Below are positions 6,882-13,865 of a DNA stretch of 20,292 bases, in pieces. The stretch is from Thermodesulfatator sp. Its GTDB lineage: Bacteria; Desulfobacterota; Thermodesulfobacteria; Thermodesulfobacteriales; Thermodesulfobacteriaceae. The stretch covers positions 1-20,292 of the forward strand of contig QOAM01000107.1 of assembly GCA_003978075.1 (NCBI GenBank), given 5' to 3'. A program made the position numbers and the translations under genes. Within the stretch, counting starts at the first letter, position 1. Each line of letters opens with the position of its first letter. The notes below the pieces were generated by a model that did not search any database, had not been told where the DNA came from, and saw only the letters and a program-made list of their open reading frames with translations.

Positions 6882-7667
6882 GTAGCGAAGGACCTCTTGC
6901 GGAGCGTGATTTTCCTCTGCTTCGCGATAAAGGCCCTCATGCAGACGGTATTCCACCTCGCCCAAGCGCACCTGGAGCTTTCGGTTGAGACGCCGTAGAC
7001 GCCGGCATTCCTCCTCAGGACGAAGGAGAGGCCCTTTCCCTAGCCGGATCCCGTATTTGGTGCGTATCCCCCGACGGGCCACCGGAGAGCCCTGGCACAA
7101 AAGCCGCAAGTCCTTCTGGTTTTCTTTGATCTGGCGGCGAAGCCAATTTCTCTCCTTGATCAAGCGATGCACCTCCTCTTTATACCATCTCAAGTCTTGC
7201 CTTGAGCGGGCAGATTCCGGAGCTGCCCCTACAGGAAAAGCTATCTTTTCGGCCCCCAGGCGGTAGGGCTCAGGAATCTCTTCCGGAAACTCCGTAAAAT
7301 GCACCACCCCTTCCCGGTCGGTCCAGCGATAAATGTACTGGTGGACCTCCTTCGGAGCAGAGGCGGAGGAATTGCTCGGCGCTGGGGAAGGAAGTCTTTT
7401 CTTGGGAGCTTCCGGGAACTCCAAATAGGGAAGCAATCGTTCCAGGCGCCGGGGACCGATGCCCTTTACCGCAAGGAGGTCCTCCGGATGGCGAAAGGGA
7501 CCGTGGCGCTCTCGATATTCCACAATACGCCGGGCTAGAGTGGGCCCTATACCCGGAAGCTCCTCCAGCTCCTTTACCGAGGCCCGGTTGGGATCTAAGG
7601 CCCAAAGGGGAAGGGCCAGAAAAACCCAGAAAATGAGACATATTCCCCAGAAAATTCTGGTCTTCAT
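6852..7667 (-). CDS. Secreted ComEA-type helix-hairpin-helix protein fused to a DUF4124-like domain and a coiled coil
   Basis: The protein has 271 residues. Residues ~1-24 are a signal peptide (hydrophobic core IFWGICLIFWVFLALPLW, likely cleavage after ALW-A). Then comes a ComEA-like double helix-hairpin-helix: LDPNRASVKELEELPGIGP and LLAVKGIGPRRLERLLPYL, each with a GIG hairpin. This module binds DNA non-specifically in periplasmic uptake proteins. A Pro/Ser linker leads to YIYRWTDREGVVHFTEFPEE, the hallmark W-T-D-x-x-G-x-x-H-F-T of DUF4124. The last ~120 residues are highly charged helix, probably coiled coil. I have not seen this combination named. A DNA-uptake or envelope role is inference. 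ATG 7667 is chosen; TTG 7670 directly before it is equally reachable from GAGG upstream. Confidence 0.75.
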   Translation of the reverse strand: MKTRIFWGICLIFWVFLALPLWALDPNRASVKELEELPGIGPTLARRIVEYRERHGPFRHPEDLLAVKGIGPRRLERLLPYLEFPEAPKKRLPSPAPSNSSASAPKEVHQYIYRWTDREGVVHFTEFPEEIPEPYRLGAEKIAFPVGAAPESARSRQDLRWYKEEVHRLIKERNWLRRQIKENQKDLRLLCQGSPVARRGIRTKYGIRLGKGPLLRPEEECRRLRRLNRKLQVRLGEVEYRLHEGLYREAEENHAPQEVLRYLQKTRQRLK

Positions 7668-7731
7668 CAAATACCCAAGTCCTCTTTACCTGAAGACCGA
7701 TTATCGAATCTTTCAGCAATCTCGGGTCTTC

Positions 7732-7765
7732 AAAGAAAAAAAGGGGCGGCTTGCGCCGCCCCTTT
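7732..7765 (-). terminator. Intrinsic terminator of the porin gene
   Basis: A perfect 11-bp stem, AAAGGGGCGGC (7740-7750) with GCCGCCCCTTT (7755-7765), has a 4-base loop. On the minus strand it is followed by an extended T-tract (complement of 7732-7742). It lies 25 bp past the porin stop. Confidence 0.92.
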
Positions 7766-7789
7766 CAAAGCCACCCCCCTCTGAACAGC

Positions 7790-9262
7790 TTAGAAGGTGT
7801 AGGTTACCCCCAGCGAGACCCGATACATGTCATCGGCGTCATCGTCCGGACGATTGCAGTGATGCTCCGGATTATAGGGAGCACAGTCATTGTAGGCGTA
7901 GGCATCCAGAGCATCGTCGGCCCAGAGGTAACCGGCAGCCAGATCCACAGTGAGCCCAGGATAGAGCTCATACTTCACATAGAAGTCGAGCTCCCAACCT
8001 ATGCTGTCATCTTCTTCATGGATCCGGCCAGACTCATCCACCCAGTAGGAATCCTCGTCGAGCTGCATGTAGTTCCCGGCCAGAGCCAAGGAGAGCTTAG
8101 GCAGAGGCTTCCAATCCACCCGGAGACGATACATGAGGAAGCCCAGCTCATTGAGATAAGGATGGCGGGAGACCACATAGCCATCGTCGAAGGCCGCGTC
8201 CTCGAAGAGGACCACGCTACCCTCGGTGTGGGTGTCGATGGCCAGATAGTTCTCTACATCGTCGTCGTAAGGATCGTCATCCCCGCTGGCCCACCACCAA
8301 TTGAAGGAGACCTTCAGCTGCTCGTTAATCTCGTAGCCCAGATCAGCATAGACCAACCAAGCATCGTAATCATTATCGTAAGGGGCATCTCCGCCCAGGT
8401 AGATGCCTCCGAGATCCACATCAAAGCCCATCACCTTGAACTGAAGATCGCCACCTACATACCAGGGCTGGCTATCCGAAGGCACACAATTGGCCCCTTC
8501 CGCCGCACAGAGCTGATCATACTCCGTAACATTGCGCACTACATACCAGTTTCCACCCCGGCTCTCCACCGCCCGCTGATCATCCAGATAAACGGTGAAA
8601 AGGCTGAGCATGGCCTTGTCCACATTGAACACCTTGGAGAGGTCGAAATTTAACACCGCGGCATAGGCATCGAAGTCATTGTTCTTCAAGGATTCAAAAG
8701 CGGTGGAGCTTACATGATCCGCAGCCCGCACCCAGAAAAAGAGGAAAGAAGTATCTACCTTCCCCAGGCTCACCTTACCCGAAAGGTCGATCCCCGGAGC
8801 GGTCTCGTTCCAGAGATAACGATTTACATAGTAAGGACTAAGACCGGCCCGCAACTTGAGCCCCAGGCTCTGCCCAAAAGGCAGGGCGAACTCCACCGAC
8901 ATGATCCGGCTTTCGATGTTGGTGGACTCGTTGTGGAGCTCAAGCCCGTTCTCCTCTCCAAAGTTTACCGAACCCACCTCCATGGCCCAGATCCCCTTGA
9001 CCTTACCGTCGTCGCTGGCCGCGGTAGCCCACAGCCGGAACTGCAGCGAGGCCCAGGTGTCATCCAGATCGTTCCCCAGCTGCTCGTCCGTAGTGGTCAT
9101 GATGTGCGCTTCCTGAGCGTCTTTTTTCCCGATCATGCCCCAACTGTTGGTAGTCTGCACCTTCACCCCAAACTGCCCGTGCAGCTCCAACCGGGCCGCC
9201 TGCGCCAGTCCCGCCCACATTACAAACACCAAAACCGTCATCCAAACCCACACCCTCCTCAT
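7790..9262 (-). CDS. Outer-membrane beta-barrel porin
   Basis: The 490-residue protein has a clear Sec signal peptide (basic MRRVW, hydrophobic core, cleavage at AQA-A near residue 22). The mature part is made of alternating amphipathic strands rich in Tyr, Trp and Gly. It ends in YRVSLGVTYTF; the terminal Phe is the BAM-recognition signature of outer-membrane barrels. Long acidic loops (GDDDPYDDD, RPDDDADD) suggest external Ca-binding or cation-selective loops. Two close Cys pairs lie in probable outer loops (CAAEGANC and CAPYNPEHHC) and could form disulfides. No specific porin family (such as phosphate-selective OprP) is recognisable. ATG 9262 is preferred over GTG 9265 because GGAGG at 9269-9273 is six bases from the ATG. 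The gene is a single unit between two terminators. Confidence 0.85.
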   Translation of the reverse strand: MRRVWVWMTVLVFVMWAGLAQAARLELHGQFGVKVQTTNSWGMIGKKDAQEAHIMTTTDEQLGNDLDDTWASLQFRLWATAASDDGKVKGIWAMEVGSVNFGEENGLELHNESTNIESRIMSVEFALPFGQSLGLKLRAGLSPYYVNRYLWNETAPGIDLSGKVSLGKVDTSFLFFWVRAADHVSSTAFESLKNNDFDAYAAVLNFDLSKVFNVDKAMLSLFTVYLDDQRAVESRGGNWYVVRNVTEYDQLCAAEGANCVPSDSQPWYVGGDLQFKVMGFDVDLGGIYLGGDAPYDNDYDAWLVYADLGYEINEQLKVSFNWWWASGDDDPYDDDVENYLAIDTHTEGSVVLFEDAAFDDGYVVSRHPYLNELGFLMYRLRVDWKPLPKLSLALAGNYMQLDEDSYWVDESGRIHEEDDSIGWELDFYVKYELYPGLTVDLAAGYLWADDALDAYAYNDCAPYNPEHHCNRPDDDADDMYRVSLGVTYTF

Positions 9263-9322
9263 CACTAACCTCCTTTAATAAAATTTTTCACCAAACTTCA
9301 AAGATACTCTTTCCCTACACAG

Positions 9323-9357
9323 AAAAAAGAGGCGACCCTCCTCTCGAGAGCCGCCTC
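9323..9357 (-). terminator. Intrinsic terminator of dsrC
   Basis: On the minus strand GAGGCG and CGCCTC (complements of 9352-9357 and 9329-9334) form a stem. An inner self-complementary CTCTCGAGAG (9341-9350) lies in the loop. The stem is followed directly by six T residues (complement of 9323-9328). It begins 10 bp after the dsrC stop. Confidence 0.85.
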
Positions 9358-9366
9358 CCGCCACCC

Positions 9367-9687
9367 CTACACACAACCGGTGGGCTTGGGCAAGCCGGCC
9401 ATCTTACAGGCCCCTTTACCCGGACCAGAGGGAAAGAGCTCGTAAATCTTCTTCAGGGGGAAACCCGTCACCTTAGAAAGCACCCGCACCATCGGAGCCA
9501 CACCGTTCTTCTTGTAGTAATCCTGGAGAACCTTGATGACCTTCCAATGCTCCTCCGTGAGCTCCTGAATACCCTCCTGCTCCTTCACATACTCCACCCA
9601 TTCCTGGCACCAGACATCCAAACCTCCCTGCAGGAACCCGTCCTCATCGACCTCAAAAGTCTTTCCTTTGTACTCAACCGTGGGCAT
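9367..9687 (-). CDS. dsrC: DsrC / TusE-family sulfur carrier (dissimilatory type)
   Basis: This 106-residue protein starts MPTVEYKGKTFEVDEDGFL and has the family's conserved core. The flexible C-terminal arm carries both redox cysteines, C94 and the penultimate C105 (10 residues between them, ending GCV). DsrC presents sulfite-derived sulfur from dissimilatory sulfite reductase as a C94-C105 trisulfide that is then reduced by DsrMKJOP. TusE homologues lack the first of these two cysteines, so the dissimilatory type is supported. The ATG follows an excellent GGAGGAGG. The gene stands alone: a perfect TTGACA lies in the 3' end of the upstream radical SAM gene and a terminator follows. No dsrAB is in the window; separate dsrC genes are usual in sulfate reducers. 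Confidence 0.93.
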   Translation of the reverse strand: MPTVEYKGKTFEVDEDGFLQGGLDVWCQEWVEYVKEQEGIQELTEEHWKVIKVLQDYYKKNGVAPMVRVLSKVTGFPLKKIYELFPSGPGKGACKMAGLPKPTGCV

Positions 9688-9725
9688 GCCTACCTCCTCC
9701 TTTCCAAGATTCTCGCGTTGCTAAA

Positions 9726-9754
9726 TACTTACTACCCTCCCGCAGAATTGTCAA
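9726..9754 (-). promoter_or_regulatory. Candidate promoter of dsrC
   Basis: A perfect TTGACA (complement of 9749-9754) overlaps the last codons of the radical SAM gene. A 17-bp spacer leads to TAAGTA (complement of 9726-9731), a poor -10 match. The 44-bp gap before dsrC, together with a terminator after it, fits a gene with its own promoter. Confidence 0.38.
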
Positions 9755-10664
9755 GGAGGATTAAATCGAGAAGCGGCCAATGGGTGCGATCCAAATTAAA
9801 AATGCCGGCTTTTTGGGCCTCGGAAAGAGCTATACGCCATTCCGCTCGCCGAAGGGGGCGGTCAAGAGGAGGCATCTCATAGGCCCGCCCCTCGGGATGA
9901 TAGTGCCCCATAAGATTCACCCGTACCGCAGGAGAAACTTCTCGGGCCAAAAAATGCAGAATCTTTCCGGTTCCAGCCAGATTTTCCGGAAGGACCAAGT
10001 GTCGCACGATAAGCCCCCGGCGGGCCACCCCTCTTTCATCGAGCTCTAGGCCGTCCACTTGGCGCCACATTTCCTTTACCCCTTCCCGGGCCTGCTGGGG
10101 ATAATCCCGGGCCCCGAGGAGCCGCTCCGCCACCTCCGGCTCCCAAACCTTAAAGTCCGGGAGATAAATATCTACCACCCCCTCCAGGGCTTGCAGGACC
10201 TCCACCCTCTCGTATCCCCCGCTGTTATAAACCACGGGTAGCCTCCACCCCCTCTGCAGGACCTCTTCTAGGGCCGCCAAAATGGCTGGAATCTGGGGCG
10301 TGGGGGTGACCAGATTCAGATTCTCGCACCCCTCCTCTGCCAGCTTCAGAAAGATTTGAGCTAGTTCCTCCACAGAAATCTCCTTTCCTCGACGTTCACG
10401 GCTAATCTCCCAGGTCTGACAAAAAACACAAAAGAGATTGCATCCGGTGAAAAAGACTGCTCCGCTACCTCTTTCTCCCACTAGACAGGCTTCCTCCCCG
10501 AAGTGGGGTTCGTATCCCGAGACCACCGGGGCTGCCGGAAGACCACAGCGCCCCCGCTCTCCAGCCTTTCGGTTGACCCCACATTCCCACGGACAAAGTC
10601 GGCATTCTTCCAGCTGGCCCTCGAGAATCTCTCGAGCCCTTTGGACCCTTTCTAGGTCAGGCAT
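9732..10664 (-). CDS. Radical SAM protein of the PflX type (pyruvate formate-lyase activase homologue)
   Basis: The 310-residue protein has a radical SAM CxxxCxxC motif at C75-C79-C82 (GCNLFCVFCQ) that would bind the SAM-cleaving [4Fe-4S] cluster. An N-terminal cysteine group is present (C21, C24, C28, C40 in CRLCPWEC...GRCG). This layout and length match the PflX group of COG1313, relatives of pyruvate formate-lyase activating enzyme with no established substrate. Other core residues are LNLVTPT and YNSGGYE. ATG 10664 overlaps the end of the acetyltransferase gene by 8 bp, so translation is probably coupled. The C-terminal codons contain the dsrC -35 element. Confidence 0.85.
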   Translation of the reverse strand: MPDLERVQRAREILEGQLEECRLCPWECGVNRKAGERGRCGLPAAPVVSGYEPHFGEEACLVGERGSGAVFFTGCNLFCVFCQTWEISRERRGKEISVEELAQIFLKLAEEGCENLNLVTPTPQIPAILAALEEVLQRGWRLPVVYNSGGYERVEVLQALEGVVDIYLPDFKVWEPEVAERLLGARDYPQQAREGVKEMWRQVDGLELDERGVARRGLIVRHLVLPENLAGTGKILHFLAREVSPAVRVNLMGHYHPEGRAYEMPPLDRPLRRAEWRIALSEAQKAGIFNLDRTHWPLLDLILLDNSAGG

Positions 10665-11121
10665 CTTCCAGCTCCTTTACCAGGGCCACCTCGTCGCATT
10701 CCGGAAATTTAGGGCATCGAATACAGTCCGCCCAAACTTTGTGCGGGAGCTCGCTCTTGTCGATCTCGTGAAAACCTAAACGCTCAAAAAAATCTGGGAC
10801 CACGGTGAGCACGAAGACCCTCCTCAGTCCCAGCTCTTGAGCCTCTTCCAGACAAGCCCGCACCAGCTCGGCTCCGATCCCTTCCCGTTGAAACTCCTCA
10901 CTTACCACAAGCGAGCGGATCTCCCCGAGATCCTCCCAAACGATGTGAAGCCCGCAGGCCCCGGCAATCAGATCTTTTTCCGGGACCTCCCAAACGAAAA
11001 ATTCTCGCACATTTTCGTAAAGCTCTCCCAAAGGCCGAGGAATGACTTGACCTGTCTTGGCAAAGTAGGTGATAAGACGATGGATGTCGCGGATGTCACG
11101 CAGACGGGCCTTGCGGATCAC
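10657..11121 (-). CDS. GNAT N-acetyltransferase, short ArgA-type (putative N-acetylglutamate synthase)
   Basis: This is a single GNAT domain of 154 residues. The acetyl-CoA-binding loop is seen as EEFQREGIGAELV, after the strand EIRSLVV. The opening VIRKARLRDIRDIHRLI, plus IPRPLGELYENVREFFV and LPHKVWADCIRCPKFPECDE, is characteristic of the short, stand-alone N-acetylglutamate synthases of bacteria that lack full-length ArgA. These make N-acetylglutamate from glutamate and acetyl-CoA, the first step of arginine synthesis. The C-x2-C-x5-C near the C-terminus is a conserved family feature. ATG 11157 is possible but would overlap the upstream gene by 40 bp. GTG 11121 has AAGG about seven bases upstream, gives a GTGA overlap with the SPOR stop and matches the family N-terminus, so I use it. 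Confidence 0.8.
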   Translation of the reverse strand: MIRKARLRDIRDIHRLITYFAKTGQVIPRPLGELYENVREFFVWEVPEKDLIAGACGLHIVWEDLGEIRSLVVSEEFQREGIGAELVRACLEEAQELGLRRVFVLTVVPDFFERLGFHEIDKSELPHKVWADCIRCPKFPECDEVALVKELEDA

Positions 11122-11717
11122 CGGGAGACCTTCTTGATATAAGCGGTCTTGACCCATCTACGCCTCTTGAATTCCCGATAGGCCTTTTCAGCCTCGGCCC
11201 GGCTCTTAAAACGCCCTACATAGACCCGGTACCAGGTGCCCTTGCCCCGAAGGTTTACCTTGGCTACCTCTGCCGCATAGCCTCGATCCCGAAAGGCCCG
11301 AACGTAGCGTTCTGCTTCGGTCCGGTCCCTGAAAGAGGCCACCTGGAGGACATAGTAAGTGGCCGGAGCAGCCCTTTTAGGGGTCTTCTTGGGGACCGGC
11401 AGAGGAGCCCTTGAAGATGATGGAGGAGAGACCTTTTGCGGGGCCTTCAGCTGGACTTTCAAAGAAGGCTCCGCAGAGGAACTTTCCAGAGAGTTGGAAG
11501 AGAAGGCCACTCGAGGAGGGCTCACCTCTTCGGCAGGGATCTCCTGAGGAACTTTCTCCTTCAAGGTCTTTTCCGCCACAGGCGAAGGACCTTTGCCCGC
11601 GATGCGCTGGCCGAACCAAACCCCCAAAACAAACATCCATAAAAAGAGACAGATCAGGAGGAGAAAAACGAAGATCATCCCCAAAAAACCTAACTCAAAG
11701 CGGAACTTCTTGGCCAT
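11118..11717 (-). CDS. Membrane-anchored SPOR-domain protein
   Basis: The 199-residue protein has a short basic cytoplasmic N-terminus, one strong transmembrane helix (~residues 10-35), a Pro/Ser/Lys-rich periplasmic linker (~40-118), and a C-terminal SPOR domain (~119-197). The SPOR repeats are YYVLQVASFRDRTEAERYV and WYRVYVGRFKSRAEAEKAY. SPOR domains bind glycan strands stripped of stem peptides at division sites, so a septal cell-envelope role is likely. The start ATG 11717 is 3 bp after the argS stop and the stop overlaps the acetyltransferase GTG by 4 nt, so the three genes form one operon. Confidence 0.88.
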   Translation of the reverse strand: MAKKFRFELGFLGMIFVFLLLICLFLWMFVLGVWFGQRIAGKGPSPVAEKTLKEKVPQEIPAEEVSPPRVAFSSNSLESSSAEPSLKVQLKAPQKVSPPSSSRAPLPVPKKTPKRAAPATYYVLQVASFRDRTEAERYVRAFRDRGYAAEVAKVNLRGKGTWYRVYVGRFKSRAEAEKAYREFKRRRWVKTAYIKKVSR

Positions 11718-11720
11718 ACC

Positions 11721-13349
11721 TCACATCCTTTCCGGGGCCGAAACCCCGAGGAGATTCAACCCGTTGGCCAGCACCTGCTTTACCGCTTTGGCCAAAGCCA
11801 ACCGGGCCTGAGAAAGGGCCCTGTCTTCGGAGATAAAGCGGTGTTTGGTGTAGTAGTCGTGTAAGGCCTCGGCCAAATCCAAAAGATAGTAGGTGAGACG
11901 GTGGGGCTCCAGGGCCTCGGCCGCCTCCTCTACCATCTGGGGAAAGAAATCCAGGAGTTTGAGAAGACGGAGATCCTCCGGAGTTTCCAAAAGGGAAGGA
12001 TCATAGTTTTCTTCCCCGGAAAACCCTGCCTCCTCGGCCTTACGAAACACGCTGGCCAAGCGCGCATGGGCATACTGGACATAGTAAACGGGATTCTCGC
12101 TCTTCTGGCTCTTGGCCAGATCCACATCGAAATCCAGAGGAGCGTCACACTTGCGGGTGAGAAAGGTAAAGCGCACCGCATCCCGGCCTACTTCTTCCAA
12201 GAGCTCCCGGAGGGTTACGAACTCTCCCGCCCGGGTAGACATACTCTTGAGCTGCCCCCCCTCGAGGAGGTTTACCATCTGGATAAGAAGTACCCGTAAT
12301 CTTTGGGCATCAATTTGGAGGGCCGCAAGGGCCGCCCTCAGGCGAGGGACGTAACCATGGTGATCCGCTCCCCACACATCTACCACCAGATCAAAACCCC
12401 GCTTGAGAAACTTCTCCCGGTGGTAAGCGATGTCCGAGGCAAAATAGGTGGGTTCCCCGTTGGCCCGGAGCACCACCCGATCCTTCTCATCGCCGAAGGC
12501 CGTGGCCTGAAACCAGAGGGCCCCGTCTTTTTGGTAAAGATAACCCGCCTTCTTTAAGGCCTCGAGGGCTTCCGCCACCTCCCCCCGCTTGTAAAGATCC
12601 TTTTCCGAATACCAGACATCGTAATGCACCCCGAAATCCTCCAGGTCGCGGCGGATCTCGGCCAGGATCTCCGCCAGGGCGAAATCCCGAGCCACTTCCA
12701 CCGCCTCTTCCTCCGAAAGCTCAAGGAAGTCCGGACGCTCCCGCAGAAGCTTGCGCGCGATCTCTATAATGTAGTCCCCGCGATAATGATCTTCCGGAAA
12801 GGAAATCCCTTCCCCGGCTAATTCCCGGGCCCGCAGCCAGACCGATCGCCCGAGGATCTCCATCTGCCGGCCGCGGTCATTGATGTAATATTCACGCACC
12901 ACCTGGTAGCCGGCAAAGTGCAGAAGGCGGGCCAGGGAGTCCCCTACCGCCGCCCCTCGGCCGTGTCCTATATGGAGAGGCCCGGTGGGATTAGCCGAGA
13001 CGAACTCCACCTGGACCTTACGGCCGGCCCCCAAAGTGCTTCGACCGTAATCTGCACCGGCAAGAAGGACCCTTTCCACCACCCCCTGCCAATAACTTGG
13101 AGCTACAAAAAGATTGAGAAATCCCGGGCCAGCCACCTCCACCTTGCGGAAAAGCTCTCTTTTTTCTGCAAGCTTTCGGGCCAGCTCTTCGGCCAGCTCC
13201 CGCGGCCTCCGGCCCAGAGGCCCTGCAGCCACCAAAGCCGCGTTGGTGGCCAGGTCTCCCAGTTCCTCTCGGGGCGGAGGCCCCACCTGAAAACGCACCC
13301 CCTCCGGAAGATACTCCTCTAATAACTCCCGTACCCTTTTGACGATCAT
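11721..13349 (-). CDS. argS: Arginyl-tRNA synthetase
   Basis: This is a 542-residue class I aminoacyl-tRNA synthetase that charges tRNA-Arg in the cytoplasm. The Arg-tRNA synthetase N-terminal domain (~1-90) has GDLATNAALV. The signature VEFVSANPTGPLHIGHGRGA contains the HIGH nucleotide-binding motif. REYYINDRGRQ and YFASDIAYHREKF are family landmarks. The KMSKS position is occupied by KSMSTRAGE, a common variant in this enzyme. The C-terminal anticodon-binding domain ends ...GLNLLGVSAPERM, the usual ending. Length is normal (about 540-580). ATG 13349 follows CGAGG with five-base spacing. The gene begins downstream of an inverted repeat at 13351-13376 and leads the SPOR/acetyltransferase/radical SAM operon. 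Confidence 0.97.
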   Translation of the reverse strand: MIVKRVRELLEEYLPEGVRFQVGPPPREELGDLATNAALVAAGPLGRRPRELAEELARKLAEKRELFRKVEVAGPGFLNLFVAPSYWQGVVERVLLAGADYGRSTLGAGRKVQVEFVSANPTGPLHIGHGRGAAVGDSLARLLHFAGYQVVREYYINDRGRQMEILGRSVWLRARELAGEGISFPEDHYRGDYIIEIARKLLRERPDFLELSEEEAVEVARDFALAEILAEIRRDLEDFGVHYDVWYSEKDLYKRGEVAEALEALKKAGYLYQKDGALWFQATAFGDEKDRVVLRANGEPTYFASDIAYHREKFLKRGFDLVVDVWGADHHGYVPRLRAALAALQIDAQRLRVLLIQMVNLLEGGQLKSMSTRAGEFVTLRELLEEVGRDAVRFTFLTRKCDAPLDFDVDLAKSQKSENPVYYVQYAHARLASVFRKAEEAGFSGEENYDPSLLETPEDLRLLKLLDFFPQMVEEAAEALEPHRLTYYLLDLAEALHDYYTKHRFISEDRALSQARLALAKAVKQVLANGLNLLGVSAPERM

Positions 13350-13350
13350 C

Positions 13351-13376
13351 GAGACCTCGGACCTTTCAAAGGTCTC
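13351..13376. repeat. Inverted repeat in the argS leader
   Basis: Two overlapping perfect palindromes lie here: GAGACCT (13351-13357) with AGGTCTC (13370-13376), and GACCTTT-C-AAAGGTC (13360-13374). They sit directly upstream of the argS ATG and include its Shine-Dalgarno on the minus strand. They can therefore form alternative hairpins that hide or expose the ribosome site. A regulatory role is inference. The words are related to those at 14667-14688 and 16442-16540. Confidence 0.5.
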
Positions 13377-13426
13377 CTCACGAGTCCGCTAGGGGCCTCG
13401 TCTCCGACTTCTCACCTACCGGTGCC

Positions 13427-13612
13427 TCATGGTCCCTTTTTCGAGAAATCTGCAGACCCTTCCTCAGCCCCCTCGGACTTTTTCAGGGTTACATCCGGGC
13501 TGAAATCCGGGCACTTTATGGGCTTGGTGTTGTCAAAAGAGAAACGCTTGCGGCAGTGTTCCCTCCAAGCACAACGGGCACAAAGGACCAATTCTTCGGA
13601 ATTTTCTTTCAT
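13427..13612 (-). CDS. Four-cysteine mini-protein, conserved-type hypothetical
   Basis: This 61-residue protein has C11-x2-C14-x5-C20-x13-C34 within LCARCAWREHC and KCPDFSPDVTLKK. The spacing suits one Zn or Fe-S site, but no named domain is certain. Small proteins of this look (CARCAWR...CPDF) occur in Desulfobacterota as far as I recall, without assigned function. The tail after residue 45 is charged and disordered. ATG 13612 has GGAGG four bases upstream and overlaps the CooT stop as ATGA, so the two are translated together. This points to a shared metal-related role, which is inference. The longer frame upstream of 13612 is only the shadow of cooT. Confidence 0.72.
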   Translation of the reverse strand: MKENSEELVLCARCAWREHCRKRFSFDNTKPIKCPDFSPDVTLKKSEGAEEGSADFSKKGP

Positions 13613-13797
13613 GCTTCCTCCAAGACCACCGTATGTTTGAGAAAGTCTATTTCTCGAATACGCCCCTTTACCCGGCGGGGCTCTTCGAAAAAGGCCTTGA
13701 GAAGGATCTCTTCCCCCTCCATCTCCAAGGCCACCACATCCCGCATGATCTCTTCCTCTTTCCCCTGGCGCCGCATAACCACTCTCGCCTGACACAT
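13609..13797 (-). CDS. CooT-family nickel-binding protein
   Basis: The 62-residue protein starts MCQARVVMRRQGKEEEIMRDV and ends in HTVVLEEA. The layout M-C, about 60 residues, with V-x-x-L-x-x-E-G-(D/E)-x-I-x-L-K, then K-x-R-I-x-E-I-x-x-x-x-H, is that of CooT. In CooT, Cys2 is the Ni(II) ligand in a homodimer that helps mature carbon monoxide dehydrogenase. Many homologues sit away from CO dehydrogenase genes, as here, so the client enzyme is unknown. The family has also been annotated as RNA-binding. ATG 13797 has AAAGGAGAGG upstream, and an extended -10 promoter is at 13853-13861. Confidence 0.85.
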   Translation of the reverse strand: MCQARVVMRRQGKEEEIMRDVVALEMEGEEILLKAFFEEPRRVKGRIREIDFLKHTVVLEEA

Positions 13798-13852
13798 ATC
13801 ACCTCTCCTTTCAAGATCTTGACTTTTTCGGAGATTCGAGGCTCCTGCGGCC

Positions 13853-13861
13853 ATTATACCA
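13853..13861 (-). promoter_or_regulatory. Extended -10 promoter of the cooT operon
   Basis: The minus strand reads TGGTATAAT, a perfect TATAAT with the TGn extension, in the 68-bp gap between the RluA gene and cooT. The -35 region (TTTCCC at 17 bp) is weak, as is common for extended -10 promoters. Transcription would start near 13846, leaving a ~49-nt leader. Confidence 0.62.
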
Positions 13862-13865
13862 GCCC

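Noticed and set aside
7751..8653. 300-codon open frame on the plus strand opposite the porin
   Set aside because: Its Ile/Val/His-rich translation is the antisense shadow of the Asp/Tyr-rich porin. It starts inside the porin terminator and has no ribosome site.
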